The notes under the pieces are model-generated. The model had not been told where the DNA came from, made no database searches, and worked only from the letters and a program-made list of their open reading frames with translations. From Thermoleophilia bacterium UBA6103 (GTDB lineage Bacteria; Actinomycetota; Thermoleophilia; UBA2241), in contig DIWP01000029.1 of the NCBI GenBank assembly GCA_002423545.1, forward strand, positions 1 through 14,040: DNA of 14,040 nt, given 5' to 3'. Of the stretch, positions 7,744 through 14,040 are shown piece after piece (the stretch's first letter is position 1; the number at the start of each line of letters is the position of its first letter). Both the position numbers and the translations under genes were made by a program.

Positions 7744-9161
7744 TCGCGGGACTCCGCAGCGGTCTGCCCGGCTGCCCTCTCCACGTCGATGAGCTTGCCG
7801 GGATTCAGGATGCCCTGCGGGTCCAGCGCTCGCTTCACGGCGCGCATGGCGGCGATCGAGGTCGCGTCGAATTCCTGGGCGAGGAAGCGTTTCTTCTCGG
7901 TGCCGATGCCGTGCTCGCCGCTGAGCGTGCCGCCGAGGGCCACGGCGGCGGCGAACACCTCGCCGACCGCAGCCTGGACCCGCTTCATCTCTTCGGCGTC
8001 GCCCTCGTCGGTGAGGATGGTCGGATGCAGGTTCCCGTCTCCCGCGTGGCCCATCGTGGCGATCGTGATGCCGTGCCGACGAGCGATCTGCTGGAGGGCG
8101 ACGATCATGTCCGGGACGCGGCTGCGCGGCACAGTGGCATCCTCGACGATCGTCGTCGGGCTGTGACGGGCGAGGGCGCCGAAGGCGCCGCGACGCGCCG
8201 CCCAGAGGCGGTCGCGCTCCGCATCGTCGGCGGCCACGCGCACGGCGCCCCCCTCGACGCGGCACACCTGCTCGACCACGATCGCGTCGTGTGCCACCAC
8301 TTCGGGCAGACCGTCCAGCTCCACCAGGAGGATCGCGTCGGCCCACAACGGCAGACCGGCGGGAGCGAAGCTCTCAACGACTTCGACGGCGACCTTGTCC
8401 ATCAACTCCATGGTCGCCGGGACGACCTTGCCGGCGATGATGCCGGCGACCGCGCGGCCGGCGGCGGCCAGGTCTTCGAAGCTCACCAGCATCGTGCGCC
8501 GGTCCGGGGGCAGGGGCACGAGCCTCACGGTGATCTCGGTGACGACGCCCAGCGTGCCCTCAGAGCCGACGAACAGGCGGATCATGTCGTAGCCGGAGAC
8601 GTTCTTGACCGTCTTGCCGCCGAACCGCGCCACCGATCCGTCGGCGAGCACCACCTCGAGACCGATCACGTAGTCCCTGGTCACCCCGTACTTGAGCCCG
8701 CGCAGACCCCCCGCGCACTCGGCCACGCTGCCACCCATGGTCGCCATGGCCACCGAGGCCGGATCGGGAGGGTACAGCAGTCCGACACGTTCGGCCGCCG
8801 CGACCAGATCGCCCACCACCAGACCCGGCTGCACCACCGCCACCATGTTCTCGGCATCCAGCTCGAGGATGGCGTCCATGCCGGCCAGCGACAGGACCAC
8901 GGCGCCGTCGACCGGCAAGGCTCCGCCGCTCAGGCTGGTGCCGGCGCCGCGCGCCACGACTGGATTCCGATAGGCAGCGGCCACCCGGATGACCGCGGCG
9001 ACCTCATCGGCGCACGCGGGGAAGGCGACGGCGGCCGGGCAGATGCGCGGCGCGGCCGGGGTGGCGTCGTAGGCGTAGCACGCGAGATCCTCCACACCCG
9101 TGAGCACCTTCTCGCGCCCGATCGCACGCACCAACTCCCGCACGAAACGATCGGCGCTCAT
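7740..9161 (-). CDS. glcD: GlcD-like FAD-linked oxidoreductase
   Basis: 473 residues, normal for GlcD/D-lactate dehydrogenase-type flavoproteins of the VAO family. The FAD-binding domain shows VVARGAGTSLSGGALP (68-83), PPDPAS (131-136), MGGSVAECAGG (142-152) and VGSEGTLGVVTEI (198-210). The C-terminal FAD-oxidase domain has MGHAGDGNLHP (370-380), GEHGIGTEKK (415-424) and LDPQGILNPGKL (446-457). Such enzymes oxidise 2-hydroxy acids or similar substrates and hand electrons to the Fe-S partner encoded immediately downstream (GTGA overlap). Placed between Pyl methyltransferases, it may oxidise a carbon product of demethylation or serve a shared electron chain; this is inference and the substrate is unknown. 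ATG 9161 has no strong ribosome binding site, but homology begins within the first residues. Confidence 0.9.
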   Translation of the reverse strand: MSADRFVRELVRAIGREKVLTGVEDLACYAYDATPAAPRICPAAVAFPACADEVAAVIRVAAAYRNPVVARGAGTSLSGGALPVDGAVVLSLAGMDAILELDAENMVAVVQPGLVVGDLVAAAERVGLLYPPDPASVAMATMGGSVAECAGGLRGLKYGVTRDYVIGLEVVLADGSVARFGGKTVKNVSGYDMIRLFVGSEGTLGVVTEITVRLVPLPPDRRTMLVSFEDLAAAGRAVAGIIAGKVVPATMELMDKVAVEVVESFAPAGLPLWADAILLVELDGLPEVVAHDAIVVEQVCRVEGGAVRVAADDAERDRLWAARRGAFGALARHSPTTIVEDATVPRSRVPDMIVALQQIARRHGITIATMGHAGDGNLHPTILTDEGDAEEMKRVQAAVGEVFAAAVALGGTLSGEHGIGTEKKRFLAQEFDATSIAAMRAVKRALDPQGILNPGKLIDVERAAGQTAAESRE

Positions 9162-9370
9162 CTACGGAGCCCGCGTGCCGGAGAGACGTGTGGGGACGCT
9201 GCAGTCGCTGTGACACAGACCATGTGGGACCCGTCCGATCGCGCCGGAGCGGGGGCGCTCACGGCCTTGGCGGTCTCATGTCACGCATCCTACGTCACGG
9301 CCGCAGCCGGTGCCGTCACGACGGGCCGGCGACGCGGCCGCAGCGATGGCACCGCCGGCGGCCTGGACGC
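9162..9370 (-). promoter_or_regulatory. Leader of the GlcD/GlcF pair with possible promoter and repeats
   Basis: 209 bp between mttB copy B and the GlcD-like gene. On the minus strand it has TAGGAT (9287-9292), a good -10 box, but no -35 at ordinary spacing. CGTGAC occurs three times (9280-9285, 9294-9299, 9315-9320), spaced 14 and 21 bases, with the box between two copies. This could be a regulated promoter giving a leader of about 120 nt. Speculative. Confidence 0.3.
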
Positions 9371-10840
9371 TCAGTCGACCCCAGCCTCCCGGTCGGCCGC
9401 CTCGACGACACGGCGCATGGCGGCCGCTACGTCGGCGTCGATCGGCTCGGGCTTGTGCCCCTCGATGATCTCGCAGGCCCGGCGGCGGGCGCTCTCGTAG
9501 GCATCGACTCCGCCCTCGGCCTGCCAGTCCTCACGAACGCGGCGATCGAAGAGGCGCGGCTGGCTCTGTTCGCGCATGTGCCGCATAGTGGCCTCGAGCG
9601 ACAGGAAGTCGCTGAACGGCCCTATCGCGTGGATGTCGTCGACGGCGAGAGCCTCGTCGTTCACCGGCACGCCGTTCACCACGTGCATGATCATCTTCGC
9701 GATCTCGTCGTCGATGACCAGCTGTGCCGCATCGAAGGTGACGCCCGACTCGGTCATTCCCGCCCCGTAGATCAGGTTGGCGCCTGCCAGCGCTGGGAGG
9801 AGGGCGGTGAGGGTCTTCTCGTGACCGGCCTGCACGTCGCCGAGCTTGCTGTCTGCCTAGGTCCCGGCCACGAAGCTGGGGAGCATGTAACGTCGTGACA
9901 GCTGCACACAGGCGGCACTGATGAGCGCCAGCTCCGGTGAGCCGACCGACGCGGCGGCCAGCCGCAGATCGATGGCCGTGGTCGACGAGCCGTACGTCAC
10001 CGGCACGCCGCGTTCGGTGAGCTGGGCGAGCGTGATCCCGGCGAGCACCTCCGCGTTGTGGATCACGAGGGTGCCGGCGAGCGTGACCGGCGCCGAGGCC
10101 GCGGCCATCGCCATGGAGAGCACCGTGTCCGGCAGCCCGCGGCGCGCCGTCTCGATGATCACCTCGGTGGCGTCGCGCGGCAGCTGCAGCGGGCTCACCG
10201 GACAGACCCCGAAACCGACGATCGGCCGCTCACGGAGCTCGTCGGCGCCGCCGACGATCAACTCGGCCATCTCGGCGATACGGCGCACGTGGAAGGCGCT
10301 CACCGCCTCGGTCCCGACGCTCTTGCCGGTGTTCAGAAGGCCGGCCTCCGCCTGATGGATCGGGGCCGTCTCTCCCGGCACGTCGTGGGCACCGACGGCG
10401 GACTCATACGTGGCCATGCCGTCGAGCGCATCGACCAGACGCGCGATGCGTCCCACGTCTTCGATGGTCGGGTCGCGGTGCTCGCCGCTGAACGGGTCGA
10501 GGACCTTGATGCCCTCATCGAAGTTGCAGAACGCGACGCGACCTGCCTCGAGGACCAGGTCGTGTCGCGGATCGCGTCCACACTGGTAGTTGATCGGCGG
10601 CGCCGAGCGGATCGCGTCTTCAACGATGTGGGCCGGGATCTGCACCACCCGACGCTCGCGATCGACCCGGCAGCCGCCATCGGCGTAGATGTCGAGCGGC
10701 TCATCGTCCTCTACGAACACACCGGTGCGCTCGAGCACCTCGAGCGTCGCCAGATGGACATCATCGAGATCGGTCTGGCTCAGGACCTCGAATCTGAGGC
10801 CGCTGTTCCGCACGGCGCCGGCCTGCGGGTTCCTCTTCAT
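9371..10840 (-). CDS. mttB: Trimethylamine methyltransferase MttB, pyrrolysine-containing (copy B)
   Basis: A 489-residue protein when the TAG at 9857-9859 is read as Pyl (codon 328). The start is ATG 10840 after GGAGG (10847-10851). The N-terminus MKRNPQAGAVRNSGLRFEVL is almost the same as in the other Pyl copies. The core GSSTTAIDLRLAAASVGSPE precedes the amber, and ADSKLGDVQAGHEKTLTAL, YGAGMTESGVTFDAAQ and DEALAVDDIHAIG follow it. The expected reaction is methyl transfer from a methylated amine to a corrinoid protein. It differs from copy A throughout but shares the ADSKL-D segment after Pyl, so A and B look like the closer pair. It has its own good promoter (10872-10900), so it can be expressed separately from copy A, 118 bp upstream. 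The next gene, GlcD-like, is 209 bp downstream. Confidence 0.93.
9857..9859 (-). other. In-frame UAG read as pyrrolysine (copy B, codon 328)
   Basis: TAG on the minus strand, between GGG ACC and GCA GAC. The frame continues for 161 codons of MttB sequence to a TGA stop. Confidence 0.93.
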
Positions 10841-10871
10841 GACGATCCTCCAGGGACTCGAAAGCGTCTCG

Positions 10872-10900
10872 AACCTAGTCCCCGGGCGCGGGGCTGTAAA
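10872..10900 (-). promoter_or_regulatory. Promoter of mttB copy B
   Basis: On the minus strand, TTTACA (10895-10900) is followed by exactly 17 bases and TAGGTT (10872-10877). These match the housekeeping -35 at five of six positions and the TANNNT -10 form. Transcription would start near 10865, giving a leader of about 25 nt that includes the ribosome binding site at 10847-10851. The spacer contains a small inverted repeat (CCCCG, four bases, CGGGG) that a regulator could bind. Confidence 0.6.
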
Positions 10901-10958
10901 GGCGCTCGATACAGATTGACCGGGTTCCCGCCCGCGGCTTGACGACGGCTGCCGTTCT

Positions 10959-12428
10959 TCAGCGCACCCCCACGGCCCGATCGGCCTCCTCGACGACCTG
11001 CCGCATCCGCACCAGGACATCCTCAGACAGCGGCTCCGGCCGGTGCTCGGCGAGGATCTCCCGGGCCTTGGCCTGTGCCCGCGCATAGGCGTCGTGGCCG
11101 CCCATGCCCTGCCACTCCTCACGTACGCGCCGGTCCATCAACACCGGCTGGCTCTGGGAGCGCATGTGGCGCATCGTCGCCTCGAGTGAGAGGAAGTCCC
11201 CGAACGGTCCCACCGCGTGGATATCGTCGACGGCCAGGGTCTCGTCGCTGACCGCGATGCCGGCCACCGTGTGTCTGACCATCGCCGCCAGCTCGTTGTC
11301 GAGCACGAACTGCGCCGCATCGAAGGTGACGCCCGACTCGGTCATCCCCGCCCCGTAGATGAGGTTGGCACCTGCCAACGCCGCCATGAGGCCGGTGAGG
11401 GTCTTCTCGTGACCGGTCTGCACGTCACTGAGCTTGCTGTCCGCCTACAACCCCGCCACGAAGCTCGGCAGGTCGTAGCGGTGGGCCATCTCCGCCACCG
11501 CGGCGCTGATGAGCCCCAGCTCGGGCGAGCCGACCGAGGCCGCCGCCAGACGCAGGTCGATGGCCGTCGTGGAGGAGCCGTAGATGCACGGCGAGCCGCG
11601 TTCGGTGAGCTGAGCCAGAGTGATGCCGGCCAGCACCTCGGCGTTGTGGGTCACCAGCGTGCCGGCGAGCGTGACCGGCGAGGAGGCGCCGGCCATGGCC
11701 ATCGAGAGGATGTTGTCCGGCAGGCCCGAGCGGGAGGCAGAGATGATGACCTCGGTGACGTCACGCGGCAGCTTCAAGGGACTCACGGGGCACACCCCGA
11801 GGTAGACGATCGGTCGTGCCCGCAGCGCCTCGCGGCTGCCGACGATGGCCGCCCCCAGATCGATGATGGCCTCCGCCTCGAGCGTCGAGAGGGCGCCGGT
11901 GCCGACGCACTTGCGCGTGTTGGGCAGCGCCGCTTCGGCGTTGTGGACGGCCATGGTGGCTTCGGGCACGTCCCGGGCGCTGACCGCCATCTCGTAGGTC
12001 GAGAACTCGCTCAGGTAGTCGTTGACGCGGGCCAGGTCGGCGACGTCCTGCTTGGTCGATGGGCGCAGCTCGCCGGTCTCCTGATCGACGACCTGGACCC
12101 CTTCGCTGAAGTTGGTGAACGCCACCCGTCCCGACTCCAGGACCACGTCGTACTCGGGCCGGCGACCACACAGGACGACCTTGGACGGCGCCGAGCGGAT
12201 CGCGTCTTCCACCACGTGGGCCGGTATCCTGACGAGGCCACGGTCGCGGTCCACATGGCAGCCGCCGTCGGCGAAGATGTCGAAGGCCTCGTCGTGCTCC
12301 ACGTTGACGCCGGTGCGCTCGAGCACCTCGAGCGTGGCGAGATGGATGTCGTCGCGGTCGGTCTCCGAGAAGACTTCCATGCGCAGGCCGGCGTTGCGTC
12401 GTGCGCCGGCCTGAAGGTTGCGTTTCAT
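10959..12428 (-). CDS. mttB: Trimethylamine methyltransferase MttB, pyrrolysine-containing (copy A)
   Basis: A 489-residue protein when the TAG at 11445-11447 is read as Pyl (codon 328). It starts at ATG 12428 (MKRNLQAGARRNAGLRMEVF). The ribosome binding site is modest: a GGGGGTAGG tract whose AGG lies at 12432-12434, weaker than for copies B and C. Motifs: HLATLEVLERTG, SSPVTLAGTLVTHNAEVLAGI, GSSTTAIDLRLAAASVGSPE, then after the amber ADSKLSDVQTGHEKTLTGL, YGAGMTESGVTFDAAQ and DETLAVDDIHAVG. The role is corrinoid-dependent demethylation of trimethylamine or a related amine. It is first in the minus-strand run, with a candidate promoter at 12503-12508, and is divergent from the racemase-family gene. 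It may supply a distinct substrate range from copies B and C, since a plain gene-dosage role would not need such diverged sequences. Confidence 0.93.
11445..11447 (-). other. In-frame UAG read as pyrrolysine (copy A, codon 328)
   Basis: TAG on the minus strand, between GGG TTG and GCG GAC. The frame continues for 161 codons of MttB sequence to a TGA stop. Confidence 0.93.
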
Positions 12429-12502
12429 GGACCTACCCCCTCATCGATCGATCCCGCAGCAGGCGGCGGACGGCTCCGGCGAGCTCGCTTCTGGTCTCTG
12501 GA

Positions 12503-12508
12503 ATCATA
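12503..12508 (-). promoter_or_regulatory. Candidate -10 box upstream of mttB copy A
   Basis: TATGAT on the minus strand, one base off the TATAAT consensus, about 75 bp before ATG 12428. No good -35 lies 16-18 bases further upstream, so activation by a regulator is possible. The leader of about 68 nt would contain the palindrome ATCGATCGAT near the start of the gene. Confidence 0.4.
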
Positions 12509-12589
12509 CAGCCGGCTGACTGAGATGATGCAGCCCGCCCGTGTCTGTGCCTGGCCATCCCCACCATCCCGGGGTGCACCGGACCCGGT

Positions 12590-12610
12590 CGGCCGTATAG
12601 GGTACGGCCG
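12590..12610 (+). promoter_or_regulatory. Dyad and possible leaderless promoter of the racemase-family gene
   Basis: A perfect inverted repeat with 8-base arms CGGCCGTA (12590-12597) and TACGGCCG (12603-12610) around a five-base centre ends one base before the ATG at 12612. It overlaps TAGGGT (12598-12603), a TANNNT box placed eight bases before the ATG, as in leaderless bacterial transcripts. No strong ribosome binding site exists, only AGGG at 12599-12602. Binding of a regulator here would block transcription directly. Confidence 0.4.
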
Positions 12611-12611
12611 C

Positions 12612-13682
12612 ATGAGGATCGTGGCCGACACCGAAAAGATCAGTGCCAATGCGCGCGCCATCGTCAAGCTCTGCGCGTCGCACGGCATCGAGGTCGCCGC
12701 CGTGACCAAGTGCGTCTGCGGCGAGCCGGAGATCGTTCGCGCCGTCCTTGCCGGCGGCGTCAGGACGATCGCCGAGTCCCGGCTCGACAACATCCGCCGC
12801 TTCCGCACGGCCGGCATCGACTGCGACGTGCTGCTGCTTCGTCTGCCGGCGCTCAGCGAGGTCGACGACGTCGTCGCCCTCGCGCAGTGCAGCCTGAACT
12901 CCGAGGCCGACACCCTGCGGGCGCTCTCCGCCGCCGCCGTACAGCGGGGTGTGACGCACTCCGTCCTGATCATCATCGAGTCCGGCGATCGGCGTGAGGG
13001 AGTCATGCCCGAGGACGCCTTCGAGCTCTGCCGACTCGCCGACGAGCTGCCCGGCCTCGACCTCACCGGAGTCGCATCGAGCCTCAACTGCCTCTGTGGC
13101 GTGCTGCCCACACCGGGGAACATGTGCGACTTCGTCGACGTGGTCGAGGATCTCGAGGAGCGGCTCGGCCGGCGGTTCCGCATCGTGAGCGGGGGCCACA
13201 CGAACAACCTGCGCTTCATCGAGAGCGGCGAGCTGCCGTCACGATTCAGCCAGCTGCGGATCGGGGAGGGCATCCTCTTCGGCACCGACGAGATCAGCGA
13301 GGCGCCGCTGCCGGCGCCGTACGCCGACACGTTCAAGGCGTACGCTGAGGTGATCGAGGTCAAAGACAAGCCCTCGGCGCCGGACGGCGAGATCGGTCCC
13401 GATGCGTTCCTGCGCCTCAACGAGTGGCCCGACTTGGGCGTACGCCGGCGGGCGATCCTGGCCATGGGCGAGATCGACCTCAGCGTGCGCTTCCTGAAGC
13501 CGACGCGACCGGGCGTCACGCTGGTCGGCGCCAGCTCAGATCACACGGTGGTCGACGTCACCGATGCCGATCCCCCGGTGCGCCTCGGCGAGGAACTCGA
13601 GTTCGACGCCCGGTACACTGCCGTGGCCGTCGGATGGTCGAGCACCTGCGCCACGCGCGTCGTCGCTCAGCACGATACCTGA
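12612..13682 (+). CDS. PLP-dependent alanine/ornithine racemase family protein
   Basis: 356 residues from ATG 12612. The frame is open far upstream to 11217, but that part only mirrors mttB copy A. The N-terminal alanine-racemase-type barrel has the PLP lysine in AAVTKCVCG (K33), then AESRLDNI, LLRLPALSEVDDV and LNSEADTLRAL. Other family marks are ESGDRREGV, SGGHTNNLRF and LRIGEGILFGTDEI. The C-terminal part has RRAILAMGEIDL and GASSDHTVVDVTDA, which match the ornithine racemase (Orr)/YhfX-like group. It would racemise an amino acid, with D/L-ornithine or a similar basic amino acid the best guess. The GGHTNN segment departs from the more usual GGNSS form, so the substrate may differ. It is divergent from mttB copy A (183-bp shared region) and convergent with an amino-acid transporter gene. 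Confidence 0.85.
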   Translation: MRIVADTEKISANARAIVKLCASHGIEVAAVTKCVCGEPEIVRAVLAGGVRTIAESRLDNIRRFRTAGIDCDVLLLRLPALSEVDDVVALAQCSLNSEADTLRALSAAAVQRGVTHSVLIIIESGDRREGVMPEDAFELCRLADELPGLDLTGVASSLNCLCGVLPTPGNMCDFVDVVEDLEERLGRRFRIVSGGHTNNLRFIESGELPSRFSQLRIGEGILFGTDEISEAPLPAPYADTFKAYAEVIEVKDKPSAPDGEIGPDAFLRLNEWPDLGVRRRAILAMGEIDLSVRFLKPTRPGVTLVGASSDHTVVDVTDADPPVRLGEELEFDARYTAVAVGWSSTCATRVVAQHDT

Positions 13683-13690
13683 GAAGGGAA

Positions 13691-13728
13691 GACGGCGGGT
13701 GGCCCTCCGCGGAGGGCCACCCGCCGTC
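13691..13728. terminator. Perfect 38-bp palindrome, probable bidirectional terminator
   Basis: Two 19-base arms (13691-13709 and 13710-13728) are exact reverse complements with no spacer, GC-rich throughout. The element begins 9 bases after the racemase-family stop and ends 12 bases before the stop of the ABC ATPase gene converging from the other side. There is no T-tract, as is common in high-GC bacteria. Position and symmetry suit termination of both transcripts. Confidence 0.8.
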
Positions 13729-13740
13729 CCACGCCCAGGT

Positions 13741-14040
13741 TCAATCCGGCAGCTCCCGCCCCGCCGTCTCATCCTCCAGCCGCTCCTGATCTCGTCCCGG
13801 CAGGATGTGGCGCAGGAACTGGCGCGTGCGCTCGTGTTGAGGATGGTAGAAGAGCGTGTCCGGTTGCTCGTCTTCCAGGAACAGGCCCTCATCGATGAAG
13901 ATCACCCGGTCGGCGACGTCACGGGCGAAGCTCATCTCATGGGTGACGACGATCATCGTCATGCCGTCCTGGGCGAGGCTCTTCATGACGTTGAGGACCT
14001 CGCCGATGAGCTCCGGGTCGAGGGCGCTGGTCGGCTCGTC
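13741..14040 (-). CDS. Polar amino-acid ABC transporter ATP-binding protein, C-terminal part
   Basis: The last 99 residues of an ATPase that starts beyond the right edge. The frame is open from the edge: it begins DEPTSALDPELIGEVLNVMK, covering the end of Walker B and the D-loop, and continues with the switch histidine in VVTHEMSFARDVADRVIFID. It ends PQHERTRQFLRHIL followed by a hydrophilic tail. The VGEVLxVMK, THEMxFA and PQHERTRxFL signatures are typical of GlnQ/HisP/ArtP-type ATPases of polar amino-acid uptake systems. The tail after FLRHIL is about 20 residues and unremarkable. It would energise import of an amino acid or an amino-acid-like betaine. The permease and binding protein would lie outside the window. 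Confidence 0.92.
   Translation of the reverse strand, partial: DEPTSALDPELIGEVLNVMKSLAQDGMTMIVVTHEMSFARDVADRVIFIDEGLFLEDEQPDTLFYHPQHERTRQFLRHILPGRDQERLEDETAGRELPD

Noticed and set aside
11217..12611. Upstream extension of the racemase-family frame
   Set aside because: It is antisense to mttB copy A. Racemase homology begins at the ATG at 12612.
1..14040. Insertion sequences, CRISPR arrays, prophage or integration sites
   Set aside because: No transposase, integrase, regular repeat array or terminal repeats seen. Similarity among mttB copies is paralogy at protein level.

Overview
The window is GC-rich, coding-dense bacterial DNA. The organism cannot be named from it. Base composition, GTG starts, GTGA overlaps and TANNNT-type -10 boxes such as TAGGTT would suit an actinobacterium or another high-GC anaerobe. 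Three genes read through in-frame amber codons, so the host very probably encodes pyrrolysine (Pyl, UAG-encoded).

From about 12.4 kb down to base 1, everything is on the minus strand and reads as a run of MttB-superfamily methyltransferase genes with a redox pair inserted. In transcription order it holds: mttB copy A (12428-10959), mttB copy B (10840-9371), a GlcD-like FAD oxidoreductase (9161-7740), a GlcF/HdrD-like iron-sulfur protein (7743-6253), mttB copy C (6151-4682), three MttB homologues without Pyl (4615-3167, 2901-1420, 1423-89), and the first 21 codons of a gene resembling lysine 2,3-aminomutase (64-1). Each Pyl copy is split by a TAG into two apparent ORFs. Read through, each is exactly 489 codons with the amber at codon 328, the position expected for the catalytic Pyl of trimethylamine methyltransferase.

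On the plus strand, divergent from mttB copy A, lies a PLP-dependent alanine/ornithine-racemase-family gene (12612-13682). A perfect 38-bp palindrome follows (13691-13728), probably a two-way terminator. The 3' end of a polar amino-acid ABC transporter ATPase gene converges on it from the right edge (14040-13741).

Working model (inference): the transporter and enzymes handle quaternary or methylated amines or amino-acid betaines. The methyltransferases demethylate several related substrates onto corrinoid proteins encoded elsewhere. The GlcD/GlcF pair oxidises a product or passes electrons onward. No corrinoid protein, RamA-type activator, tRNA-Pyl or pylBCDS gene is visible here. The most notable points are the Pyl triplet, its mixing with three non-Pyl paralogues (one with an eroded core, overlapping its neighbour), and the embedded oxidoreductase pair.
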